Part shown: positions 18,345 through 25,540 of the stretch, in pieces
How positions within the stretch are numbered: the stretch's first letter is position 1
Layout of the letters: each line of letters starts with the position of its first letter
From: Enhydrobacter sp.
GTDB lineage: Bacteria > Pseudomonadota > Alphaproteobacteria > Reyranellales > Reyranellaceae
Direction: 5' to 3'
Assembly: GCF_030246845.1 (NCBI RefSeq)
Contig: NZ_CP126889.1
Coordinates: 3,591,001 to 3,655,000 of the forward strand
DNA: 64,000 nucleotides
Position numbers and translations under genes: made by a program
Notes under the pieces: generated by a model
Told to the model about the DNA's origin: nothing
Seen by the model: the letters and a program-made list of their open reading frames with translations, nothing else
The model's database searches: none

Positions 18345-19070
18345 TTAAGCCGGCACCGGGATGGCGCGCTGGTTGTAGAGCAGCTTGCGGATGCGGGCCT
18401 GCTCCTCGGGCGGAAGCTTGGTGACGTCGCTCGAAAGGTCGCTGCCGACCGCCATGCCCTTCTGCACGGCCGGGCGCGCGCCGATCTCCTCGAACCAGTG
18501 CTTGAAGTGCTTGAATTCCTCGATGTCCTGGCCCTGACCCTTCCAGTTCACGGTCCATGGATAGCAGATCATGTCCGCGATCGTGTACTGGTCGCCCGCG
18601 AGATACTTGTGGCGATAGAGCCGGTTGTTCAACACACCGTAAAGCCGGTTGACCTCGTCGGTGAAGCGGCGGATCGCGTAGGTCTGGTCGCCATGCTGCT
18701 TCTGGTCGAGCCGGCGGAAGTGGCCGCATTCGCCGGTCTTCGGCCCCTGGTTGGCCATCTGCCACATGACCCACTGGTTCACGTCGTAGCGCGTGCGCAG
18801 GTCTTGCGGATAGAACTTCCCGGCCTTCTCGGCGATGTACATCATGATCGCGCCCGACTCGAACACCGTGATCGGTGCGCCGCCGCCTTTCGGCTCGTGA
18901 TCGACCATCACCGGCATGCGGTGATTGGGATTCATCTCGAGGAACGCCTTGTCGAACTGATCGCCCTTCTGGATGTTCACGGCGACGATCCTGTAAGGCA
19001 GGCCGCACTCCTCCAGCAGGATGGTGACCTTCTTGCCGTTGGGCGTGGGCCAGTAGTGCAGATCGATCAT
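18345..19070 (-). CDS. Glutathione S-transferase, YfcG/Ure2p-like
   Basis: A 241-residue GST starting MIDLHYWPTPNGKKVTILLE, where TPNG-K is the YfcG/Ure2p type active-site loop (Thr/Asn instead of Ser or Cys). Later come HRMPVMVDHEP (cis-Pro) and VFESGAIMMYIAEK (glutathione E-S-G motif). The C-terminal domain contains QWVMWQMANQGPKTGECGHF and YTIADMICYPW. E. coli YfcG and YghU, of the same family, have glutathione-dependent disulfide reductase activity; that activity is likely here. GGAGGAG lies 7 nt before the ATG. It is monocistronic as far as the window shows. Confidence 0.9.
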   Translation of the reverse strand: MIDLHYWPTPNGKKVTILLEECGLPYRIVAVNIQKGDQFDKAFLEMNPNHRMPVMVDHEPKGGGAPITVFESGAIMMYIAEKAGKFYPQDLRTRYDVNQWVMWQMANQGPKTGECGHFRRLDQKQHGDQTYAIRRFTDEVNRLYGVLNNRLYRHKYLAGDQYTIADMICYPWTVNWKGQGQDIEEFKHFKHWFEEIGARPAVQKGMAVGSDLSSDVTKLPPEEQARIRKLLYNQRAIPVPA

Positions 19071-19147
19071 GGTAGCTCCTCCATCGGTTGGCGGAGCTTA
19101 GCGCAACACCGGCGCTGCTGCAGCGCCACGAACAGTCGTCTGTCCGC

Positions 19148-19477
19148 TCAGGCTGCCTTCTTGGCCTTGAAAAGCTTGCGCAGCTCGTCCTTCGCCTTGT
19201 CGAGCGTGCGACGCCGCCGTGCGGGCAGGTTCTTGCCGGCCCGGTTGATGTAGAAAGTCAGCATCGACATCGCCGAGCGCAGGGGCGCGGACTTGCGGCG
19301 GTGGCTGCGTTCGGCCGAGCGCTTCAGCGAGGCTGCGATCTCGCGTGCGCTGCGCTTGTTGAACACGCCGCCTTCGAGATCGAGCGCGTTGCTGGTGCGC
19401 GTCACGCGCGCCGACCATTTGCGGTTCCCGGAGGACCGGCGGGACGGACGTCGCGACGGGCGTCGTCTGGCTGCCAT
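19148..19477 (-). CDS. DUF3175 domain protein
   Basis: A 109-residue very basic protein. From residue 20 it reads KWSARVTRTSNALDLEGGVF, then IAASLKRSAERSHRRKSAPL and SAMSMLTFYINRAGKNLP, which I recognise as the DUF3175 family (small basic proteins of unknown role, common in rhizobia, Burkholderia and relatives). The ATG at 19477 precedes an Arg/Ser-rich tail. A longer frame upstream to 19792 is the shadow of the next gene. The high charge suggests nucleic-acid or stress association, an inference only. Confidence 0.8.
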   Translation of the reverse strand: MAARRRPSRRPSRRSSGNRKWSARVTRTSNALDLEGGVFNKRSAREIAASLKRSAERSHRRKSAPLRSAMSMLTFYINRAGKNLPARRRRTLDKAKDELRKLFKAKKAA

Positions 19478-19511
19478 GACGAAGAAACGCTGCGCGCCGG
19501 CCGGTCGTTGC

Positions 19512-20273
19512 CTAACGTGCGACGATGAAACGGGAGAAGGGGCCGCGCTGGTCGGCCGGCAGGAGCGGCGGCGCGGCGTCGATCTTGAGCTCCACCTCGC
19601 AGCTCGCATCGTTCGAGAGCGTGGCGAAATTGTCGAGCTTGTCGAAGTCGGACTTGGCGAAGCCCGCCTCGCGCAGCATGTCGCGGACCTTGTCGCGCGA
19701 GGCGACGGGCTGGGGACTGCCGCTGCGGCCGCTGCGATAGGCGGCCTCCATCGCGACCAGCACGTTGCGGAAGAGCCGCCGGCCCTCGGCATCGAGCTTG
19801 TCGGGGCGCGAGATGCCGCCGATCGCGAATTCTCGGCAGGCGGGTGGATCGGCCTTCTGCAGGTGCTTCACCAGCTCGACCCGCGCGGCCATCGCCGCCA
19901 CCACGCTCGCATCGTCGGCGTTGCGCAGGACGGGCGCGATGACGTCGCGGCGCAGTTCGCCCACGATCTGCAGCGGCCGCGTCGGGCCGCCGGTCGTGGG
20001 ATTGCGCGCCTCCTCGCGCAATGCCTCGCGCAGCCGGTCCTCGAATTCCGGATGGTCGGCGATGGCGAGGCCCATGAGCGGCATGCGGCGCAGATCAGCG
20101 AGCGCCTTCTCGGTCGGGCTGAATTCCTGGTAGACGGCATAGCCGCCCCAGATCGCCACGCCCAGCACGATCAGCGCCACCGCGATCGACGTTGCAAGTT
20201 TACGGCGTTTCACGGCTGAAGCATTACAGAAGGCCGGCCGGTGAGGCCAGCCTGCACGGCGCAAACGACGCAT
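19512..20273 (-). CDS. Single-pass membrane protein of unknown function
   Basis: A 253-residue protein with one membrane helix (ATSIAVALIVLGVAIWGGYA, about residues 27-46) and a periplasmic-side domain rich in charged helices. Notable parts are FSPTEKALADLRRMPLMGLA, a REEARNPTTGG loop and DADDASVV-type helices, with two Cys residues (in DPPACREF and DASCEVEL) that could pair. I do not recognise the family. The start is uncertain: ATG 20273 has GAGGG directly against it, and GTG 20213 (VKRRKLATSIAV) would give the usual short cytoplasmic tail but has no ribosome site. A family B half-repeat ends 8 nt upstream of the longer start. Confidence 0.6.
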   Translation of the reverse strand: MRRLRRAGWPHRPAFCNASAVKRRKLATSIAVALIVLGVAIWGGYAVYQEFSPTEKALADLRRMPLMGLAIADHPEFEDRLREALREEARNPTTGGPTRPLQIVGELRRDVIAPVLRNADDASVVAAMAARVELVKHLQKADPPACREFAIGGISRPDKLDAEGRRLFRNVLVAMEAAYRSGRSGSPQPVASRDKVRDMLREAGFAKSDFDKLDNFATLSNDASCEVELKIDAAPPLLPADQRGPFSRFIVAR

Positions 20274-20281
20274 CCCTCTTT

Positions 20282-20310
20282 GGACCGCGCATCCTGCGCG
20301 CTCCGTGAGC
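20282..20310. repeat. Dispersed palindromic repeat family B, half copy 1
   Basis: GGACCGCGCATCCTGCGCGC with its right half missing. It matches the left half of the full copies at 27348, 33895 and 58559 and lies between two minus-strand genes. Confidence 0.6.
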
Positions 20311-20333
20311 CAAAAGTTTGCCGCCGTGCGATC

Positions 20334-21083
20334 CTACTTCGGCGTGTTCTTATCCAGGAAAGCGCGCACGCGTTTGATCGATTCCTGCAGATGGGTCGGG
20401 CCACGCCAGTCTTTCTGGACCTCGATATCGGGTGCGAGAGCGGCGATCTCCTCGCTGGTCCTGGGCGGATGCGGCTTGTCGGTGCCGGGCTGGAGGAAGA
20501 GTGGCGTGCGGCAGGCCTTCACGAAATCGCGCGTCACCGAGAAGACGAAGTCGCCGCCGAACATGTTGTGGCCGAAGGCGTCGATCGTCTCCTGCGTGAT
20601 CGACGGATCGCGCGCCCGCACCGTTTCGCCATAGCCCTTGACGGCAGCGTCCCAGACGTCGCGGTTTTCCCACAGGCCGATCGGGTTCTGCAGCACCGCG
20701 GCGGCGATGCGCGCGGGATCGTGCTCGATCGCCTCGAAGCAGTAGCTGCCGCCGATGCAGCCGCCCATCACATGGAACTTGCCGAAGCCCAGATGATCCA
20801 TCAGCGCGAAATGGTCGTCGGCAAAAGTGTGCCAGCCGTGGTCGGGTCGCACCTCGGCGACCGATTTGCCGGCATTGCGCTGATCCATGCCGATCACCGT
20901 GAACTTGTCGGCGAGCGCGACCATCGGGTTCATCCAGGCGGCGGGCTGGCCGGGATTGGCAGGGCTCGCTTTCCAGTAGGCGAGCTGCGACTTCAGCCCG
21001 CCCGGCGCATAGAGCAGGACCGGAAAGCCCTGGCCATGGACCTCGTAGTAGAGCTCGGCGTCGGCGCGCTTGAACATCGGCAT
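20334..21083 (-). CDS. Alpha/beta hydrolase with Cys at the nucleophile elbow
   Basis: A 249-residue alpha/beta hydrolase fold protein. The ATG at 21083 has GGGAGGA 6 nt upstream. The oxyanion strand region is LLYAPGGLKSQL, followed by VIGMDQRNAGKS. The nucleophile elbow reads HVMGGCIGGSYCFE, so Cys (about residue 117) replaces the usual Ser of G-x-S-x-G. Acid and His candidates are Asp in PGTDKPHPP and His in WRGPTHLQESI. Homologues with GGCIG are familiar among uncharacterised hydrolases, so the Cys is probably a family trait (as in dienelactone hydrolase) rather than damage. The substrate is unknown. The upstream gene is the phosphotransferase at 21170. Confidence 0.85.
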   Translation of the reverse strand: MPMFKRADAELYYEVHGQGFPVLLYAPGGLKSQLAYWKASPANPGQPAAWMNPMVALADKFTVIGMDQRNAGKSVAEVRPDHGWHTFADDHFALMDHLGFGKFHVMGGCIGGSYCFEAIEHDPARIAAAVLQNPIGLWENRDVWDAAVKGYGETVRARDPSITQETIDAFGHNMFGGDFVFSVTRDFVKACRTPLFLQPGTDKPHPPRTSEEIAALAPDIEVQKDWRGPTHLQESIKRVRAFLDKNTPK

Positions 21084-21169
21084 GGCAGTCCTCCCGGATC
21101 GCACGATCAGTTGACCGATTCGTCTCGACCGGAGTCAAGGAACTCCCGTCTCGTCGCGGAACGCCCCGG

Positions 21170-22222
21170 TCAGGAGACCAGGCTCCAGGCAAGCTCGGCG
21201 CGCTCGCGCGGTGCCTTGCTCACCTTGATCGAATCCGGATTGGACGAATTGCCGGCAAGGCCGCGGCGGTAGACGCCTTGCGCGATGGCGGCGAGACGGA
21301 ACAGTGAGAAAGCGAGATAGTAGTTCCAGTGCTGGATGCGCTCGCGACCGGTGCGCCGGCAGTAGGCCGCCACGTAGTCGTCCTCGGTCGGCAGGCCGAG
21401 CTTGCCGAGATCGACGTTGGCAAAGCCGTGCGGCGGCTCGCCGAGATGATAGCCGATGCAGTTGTAGGCGAGATCGCAAAGAGGATGGCCGAGCGTGGAC
21501 AGCTCCCAGTCGAGCACGGCGACGATGCGCGGCTCGACCGGATGGACGATCAGGTTGCCCAGCCGATAGTCGCCGTGGACGATGGTCGTCGGATCCTCGG
21601 CCGGGATGTTCTCGGGCAGCCAGGCGATCAGCTTGTCCATGGCCGGGATGTTCTCGGTCTTGAGCTCGGCATACTGCCGGCTCCAGCGCGAGAGCTGGCG
21701 GGCGATATACTGGCCGCTGCGACCGTAGTCGCCCAGGCCGACCGCGACGGGATCGACCTTGTGCAGGCGAGCCAGCACGTCGTTCATGGAATCGAAGATC
21801 GCCGCCCGTTCCTCGGCGGTGCAGCCGGGCATCGACGGATCGGTGAGGATGCGGCCCTCCACGCAGCTCATGAGATAGAACATCTGGCCGATCACCGACT
21901 TGTCGGCACAAAGCAGATGGGCCGGCGCGACCGGCACGTCTGTCGCCGCCAGCGCCGAGATCACGCGGAATTCGCGGTCGACCTGGTGTGCCGAGGCGAC
22001 GAGCTTGCCTGGCGGTTTCTTGCGCAGCACGAAGTCCCCGCGCCGGCCGTTCACCATCTCGGCCGACAAAAAGAAAGTCGGGTTGGAATGGCCGGAGTCG
22101 AACTGGTGCACCTCGAGCCCGCCGCGATAGCCGGCGAGATGGCCGCGCAGGTAGCGGTCGAGCGAGGCCACGTCGAAACGATGGCGCTCCATGACCGGAA
22201 CGGTCTTGGCATAGATGGGCAT
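21170..22222 (-). CDS. Phosphotransferase of the APH / ACAD10-like family
   Basis: A 350-residue protein-kinase-like fold enzyme. An N-lobe nucleotide-binding strand pair (FDSGHSNPTFFLS, FVLRKKPPGKL with catalytic-type Lys) is followed by a C-lobe Brenner motif HGDYRLGN (about residue 222) and VLDWELSTLGHPLCDLAYN, the metal-binding D of the APH family. The RKKPPGKLVASAHQVDREFR motif is characteristic of the acyl-CoA-dehydrogenase-associated (ACAD10/11-like) subgroup, which phosphorylates hydroxyacyl-CoA intermediates in human homologues. No acyl-CoA dehydrogenase gene is adjacent here. The start may alternatively be the ATG ten codons in. Confidence 0.87.
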   Translation of the reverse strand: MPIYAKTVPVMERHRFDVASLDRYLRGHLAGYRGGLEVHQFDSGHSNPTFFLSAEMVNGRRGDFVLRKKPPGKLVASAHQVDREFRVISALAATDVPVAPAHLLCADKSVIGQMFYLMSCVEGRILTDPSMPGCTAEERAAIFDSMNDVLARLHKVDPVAVGLGDYGRSGQYIARQLSRWSRQYAELKTENIPAMDKLIAWLPENIPAEDPTTIVHGDYRLGNLIVHPVEPRIVAVLDWELSTLGHPLCDLAYNCIGYHLGEPPHGFANVDLGKLGLPTEDDYVAAYCRRTGRERIQHWNYYLAFSLFRLAAIAQGVYRRGLAGNSSNPDSIKVSKAPRERAELAWSLVS

Positions 22223-22301
22223 GGCGCACCGACACTAGGGCGCGCGCGAGGAAAGGCAATTTTGAAGGAGAGCTGCGCTCCGCCGTGAGGAACAGCCGGC
22301 G

Positions 22302-22565
22302 CTAGCGGCGGCGGCGCGTGGCTGCGAAATAGAGCGCGACGCCGAGCAGGGCATAGAAGCCGCCGATGATCGCCCAGGCCCCGGCCGGATCGACCTCGCG
22401 CTCGAGCACCGCGAAGGCTGCTTGCGTGAAGCAGACCAAGGCGAACACGCCGCCGGCGAAGGCGGCGACGACGAACAGCGCGCGCGTCAGCGCGTCGGTC
22501 GCCGCGTCACGCAGGTTGCGGGCGGCGATGGCGCTGGTGGCGAGGCGGAGAAGGGGGCCGATCAT
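22302..22565 (-). CDS. Small two-helix membrane protein
   Basis: An 87-residue protein with two hydrophobic helices (ALFVVAAFAGGVFALVCFTQ and AWAIIGGFYALLGVALYFAA) and a basic C-terminal RRRR. It resembles the phage-holin-like/DUF1469 type proteins that are often encoded beside ElaB/YqjD (DUF883) proteins. Here the DUF883 gene lies 58 nt upstream on the same strand, as in the E. coli yqjD-yqjE pair. Function unknown; probably membrane-associated stress proteins. Confidence 0.65.
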   Translation of the reverse strand: MIGPLLRLATSAIAARNLRDAATDALTRALFVVAAFAGGVFALVCFTQAAFAVLEREVDPAGAWAIIGGFYALLGVALYFAATRRRR

Positions 22566-22623
22566 CGTGGAAAGCGCCCCCGGCGAGGGGGCGCTACGGG
22601 AGGCTGGCCTTGCCGCGGCCGGA

Positions 22624-22998
22624 CTAGTGCCGCCGACAAAGGTACCCCGCGAGGAAGCCGATGCCGGCGATGGCGGCGAGCGTGCCGAACGGCCGCTCCT
22701 GGACCGTCTCGATCAGCGAGTCGGACGCCTTCTCGCGCAGCTCGGCCGACCTCTTGGCCAGCGCGTCCATGCGGTCGCGGGCGGTCTCGCCATACTCGTC
22801 GATGAAGTTCTGCGCGGCCTCGATCACGGCGTCGATCGCCTGCTTGCTCTTGCTCTCGACGGCGCCCAGCACGCGACTTGCACCGTCACTGGTCTCGCTT
22901 TCCATCGCCGCCGACAGCTTCTTGAGCTGCGCCTTCAAGGCATTGATTTCCTTGACCAGATCCTTGTTGGTGGAAGCGGCTAGACCGTTGGCGCGCAT
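22624..22998 (-). CDS. ElaB/YqjD-like DUF883 membrane-anchored protein
   Basis: A 124-residue protein. A charged coiled-coil body (STNKDLVKEINALKAQLKKL, then repeated Glu/Lys/Ala helices) leads to a C-terminal anchor ERPFGTLAAIAGIGFLAGYL followed by CRRH. That tail (RPxGTLAxxAGxGFLxGxL) is the DUF883 signature. YqjD and ElaB of E. coli are inner-membrane proteins that bind ribosomes in stationary phase; the same is plausible here. The ATG at 22998 has GGAGGA 7 nt upstream. It pairs with the small membrane protein gene at 22302. Confidence 0.85.
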   Translation of the reverse strand: MRANGLAASTNKDLVKEINALKAQLKKLSAAMESETSDGASRVLGAVESKSKQAIDAVIEAAQNFIDEYGETARDRMDALAKRSAELREKASDSLIETVQERPFGTLAAIAGIGFLAGYLCRRH

Positions 22999-23069
22999 GG
23001 ATAGTCCTCCGGGCTGCGAGGTTATTCCTGCGCACATAACGCTGCAGAGGGCCAGAAGTTTCCTGAGTT

Positions 23070-23834
23070 TCAGCCGTCCCAGACGTTTTGCGGCATCGGC
23101 AGCTTCGCGAAGTCGGCCACTGCCAGCGGCGTTCCATGCACGATGCCTTCCTTGTCCAGCAGCATCATGTATTGCCGGACGTGCTGGCCGCAGTGCCAGG
23201 TCGTGCGCTCCATCAGCTCGTGCAGCGACTGCGGACCGTAATAGGTGTCGAGCATCTTGCCGGGCGAGATGTCGCCTTCCGCCCACCAGTCGGCGAAATG
23301 TCGACGCACCTTCACTCCATAGGCGACCAGCGTCGCGGCGTCGGCATCGGCCGCGGGCTCCTCGCGGAACATGGTCTGGACCAGCTTTATTCCCCGGTTG
23401 GCGCCCAGGAAGGCGTCGACCACCCGGAAGAGATGGAAGGCGAGGGTGCGGTAGCTGCGCGGCCGCCCAGGGACGTGGGTGCCGAGGCGGTCGTAGGGCA
23501 TGAGCGGGATCAGCTCCAGCGCTGCGCCCATGAACTTGTCGACCCGCTCGGCCAGCTCCTTCGTCGAAAGCTGCGGGCCTGAATTCTCGTTCAGGCCGAG
23601 GAAGTCGACGATTTGCTTGGTGCTCTGGCCGAACGTGAATTTGGTCCCGCGGGCGAGCACCGGCACCGAGCGCACGCCGAGTCGTTGCAGCTCGGCCATG
23701 CCTTCCGGGTCTTCAAGCACATTCACCGAAACGAAGTCGATCCCACGGACCGATAGAAACTCCTTGAGTCTCAGGCAGCTCGTTCAACCGGGCTGCCAGA
23801 ACACCTTCAGCGGGAGATTGGTCTCAGCCGACAT
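23070..23834 (-). CDS. Glutaredoxin-DinB fusion with in-frame TGA at the catalytic Cys; candidate selenoprotein
   Basis: From ATG 23834 (GGAGG four bases upstream) the frame reads MSAETNLPLKVFWQPG, then TGA at 23786-23784, then TSCLRLKEFLSVRGIDFVSV and on without a further stop to 23070, 254 codons in all. Residues 9-77 are a glutaredoxin domain whose C-x-x-C would be [TGA]-T-S-C, so the TGA is exactly at the first catalytic Cys. Cis-Pro follows in GVRSVPVLARG. Residues 85-250 are a DinB-like four-helix bundle with metal-type His residues (TLAFHLFRV, RTTWHCGQHVRQYM). If TGA is read as selenocysteine the product is a UxxC redox protein. If not, it is a nonsense mutant or is translated from GTG 23726 without its active site. 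Two hairpins follow the TGA. Confidence 0.75.
23737..23783 (-). promoter_or_regulatory. Two consecutive hairpins just after the in-frame TGA (SECIS-like position)
   Basis: On the coding strand, 11 nt after the TGA, GAGACTC-AAG-GAGTTTC forms a 7-bp stem (one G-U) with a 3-nt loop (23772-23756). Two nt later TCGGTCC-GTG-GGATCGA forms a second 7-bp stem (one G-U) with loop GTG (23753-23737). Apical loops start 18 and 37 nt after the TGA. Bacterial SECIS elements lie directly downstream of UGA with the loop roughly 16-37 nt away and a G early in the loop; the second has G first, the first does not. This is suggestive, not diagnostic. Confidence 0.4.
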
Positions 23835-23893
23835 CGAGCCTCCATTGGCATGCGCGCCGAGCCTACGCCCCGCGATGCATTCCAACAAGTCTC

Positions 23894-24279
23894 TCACGCC
23901 GGCTTGTGACAGACGATGCAGACCTTGTTGCCGTCGGGATCGCGCACATAGGCGCCGTAATAGTTCGGATGATAGTGCGTGCGCAGGCCGGGCTGGCCTT
24001 CATCGCGGCCGCCGGCGGCCATGGCCGCCGCATGGGCCTTGTCGACCGCTGTGCGGTCGGATGCCTCGAGGCCGATCGTGATGCCGTTGCCGGCCGTCGC
24101 CGCCTTCTTGTCGAGCGGCCGCACGATCCAGAGCTGCGGCCGCCCGTCCGACCGACCGTAAGCCACCGCCTCCGGATAATCGGCATGGCGCACCAGCCGC
24201 AGCGCGGCCGTGACGCCGTCGTAGAAACGCTTCGCGCGGGGGGGATGTCGTTGCTGCCGACTGTGACATGGCTGAACAT
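23894..24279 (-). pseudogene. VOC/glyoxalase family gene with a frameshift at a G7 run
   Basis: From ATG 24279 the protein begins MFSHVTVGSNDIP, then loses frame at seven consecutive G (plus strand, about 24238-24244). Removing one base continues it as RAKRFYDGVTAALRLVRHAD and then PEAVAYGRSDGRPQLWIVRP down to YVRDPDGNKVCIVCHKPA at 23894. The combined product of about 128 residues is a typical VOC/glyoxalase-like protein (FYD after helix 1, RDPDGNKV near the end). A homopolymer indel is a frequent sequencing error, so the gene may be intact in the cell. Otherwise it is a recent pseudogene. It lies 59 nt upstream of the TGA-containing glutaredoxin gene on the same strand. Confidence 0.8.
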
Positions 24280-24363
24280 GACGATGCTTCCCTTTCTTTG
24301 GCTTCTGCTCCGACGCGGCGTGCTTCGGTCCGGAACGTCATGATGCGCGAAGGCTGCGTTGCA

Positions 24364-24510
24364 TCAAGACCGTATCGACCCATCGGCCGCCGGTGTGCGC
24401 CGCCTCGCGGCAACACCGATGTCGCGCAGCAGGCGATCGTCGAGCCCGCGCAGCGTGTCGAGCCGGCGGCGGCGTGAGAGCGGCGAGGCGCCGAGATAGG
24501 CATTCTGCAC
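24364..24510 (-). CDS. Small DUF1127-like protein
   Basis: A 48-codon frame from GTG 24510 containing SRRRRLDTLRGLDDRLLRDI followed by GVAARRR. The L-x-x-L-x-x-LDDRLLRDIG pattern is the DUF1127 signature (YjiS-like small Arg-rich proteins, some of which regulate phosphate and carbon metabolism or RNA turnover in alphaproteobacteria). The start is uncertain: no ribosome site is seen, and the frame remains open upstream into the end of the LysR gene. It lies 7 nt after that gene. Confidence 0.55.
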   Translation of the reverse strand: MQNAYLGASPLSRRRRLDTLRGLDDRLLRDIGVAARRRTPAADGSIRS

Positions 24511-24517
24511 GATGCGG

Positions 24518-25462
24518 CTAGGCGCGCACGCACTTGCCCTCGCTGAAGCCGGAGGCGGCGCGGCGCAGCGCCGACACGGTTTCGCGCAGGCCGCGGTGCA
24601 GCGGCTTGTCGCGGCGCATCACCAGCCCGATCTTGCGCGACAGCCTGGGTGAAAGCGACTGCACCAGGAGGTTGGAGGCCTTGTAGGCGCCGTCGACGGC
24701 CATGCGCGGGACGACGCCGCAGCCGAGCCCCGCGCCGACCAGTTCCTTGATCGCCTCGACGCTGTCCAGCTCCATGGCGGGCTTCACCAGGAAGCCGGCC
24801 TCGGCAAACCAGTCGTCGACGATGCGCCGCGTCTGCGAGCCCGCTTCGTGCAGCACGATCGGATGGCGCGCCAGCACGGCGGGCGTCACCGCCTTGGGCA
24901 GCATGCCGCCCTTGCGCGGCGACAGCACCACGAACTCGTCGTCGAACAGCGGCGTCACCTCGAACATGCGGCCGGGAGCCGGTAGCGTCACCAGGCCGAG
25001 ATCGAGCGTGTTCTCCTCGACCTGCTTCAGGATGTCGACCGAGTTGCCGGTGTTGACGATCACCTCCAGCGAGGTGAACTGGCGCCGCAGCTCACGCAGC
25101 ACCGGCGGCAGGAAATGGATGCAGGCCGTGGCGCCCGTGCCGATGCGTACGCGGCTGATCGAGCCCTCGACGTAGGGTGCGATCGCGTCGTGCGCCGCCG
25201 TCGTCGCCTCGAAGATGCGGCGCGCATGCAGCAGCAGCTCGGCGCCGGCCGGCGTCGGCGTCGCGCGCTTGCCCACCCGCTCGATCAGCCGCACGCCCAG
25301 CCGCTTCTCGAGCTGGCGGATCTGCAGGCTCACCGCCGGCTGGGTGAGGTTGAGCCGGTCCGCCGTGGCCGAAAAGCTGCCGAGCTCGATCACCTGGGTG
25401 AAGGTGTCGAGATGATCGAGGTTGAGGTTGCGCGGTCTCAAAGTATTCCTTATGATCTGCAT
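24518..25462 (-). CDS. LysR-type transcriptional regulator
   Basis: A 314-residue regulator. The N-terminal helix-turn-helix is LDTFTQVIELGSFSATADRL followed by TQPAVSLQIRQLE. The effector domain begins at RVRIGTGATACIHFLPPVLR and ends with an MRRDKPLHRG strand. The ATG at 25462 lies inside a palindrome, and TTG 25441 has AAGGA 6 nt upstream, so the true start may be TTG with the palindrome as its operator. Target genes are unclear: the flanking same-strand gene upstream is the ABC exporter, whose stop lies 78 nt away. The chemical effector cannot be inferred. Confidence 0.9.
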   Translation of the reverse strand: MQIIRNTLRPRNLNLDHLDTFTQVIELGSFSATADRLNLTQPAVSLQIRQLEKRLGVRLIERVGKRATPTPAGAELLLHARRIFEATTAAHDAIAPYVEGSISRVRIGTGATACIHFLPPVLRELRRQFTSLEVIVNTGNSVDILKQVEENTLDLGLVTLPAPGRMFEVTPLFDDEFVVLSPRKGGMLPKAVTPAVLARHPIVLHEAGSQTRRIVDDWFAEAGFLVKPAMELDSVEAIKELVGAGLGCGVVPRMAVDGAYKASNLLVQSLSPRLSRKIGLVMRRDKPLHRGLRETVSALRRAASGFSEGKCVRA

Positions 25463-25466
25463 AAGG
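25448..25466. promoter_or_regulatory. LysR-box-like palindrome at the regulator start
   Basis: CCTTAT-N7-ATAAGG with a T-N11-A core covers the annotated ATG of the LysR gene. Around it, TATTCCT (25444-25450) and AGGAATA (25473-25479) form an outer pair of arms. The sequence just beyond is AT-rich (AATATTAATATAC). It is a likely autoregulatory site. Confidence 0.5.
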
Positions 25467-25540
25467 CAGAAAAGGAATATTAATATACAAAGTTTGCCCG
25501 AGGCGCGCGACCGCCGAAATCCAGGAGCAGGCTGCAGGCG

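Noticed and set aside
23894..24279. Programmed frameshift at the G7 run
   Set aside because: No stem or pseudoknot and no slippery context beyond the homopolymer; indel or error is simpler.
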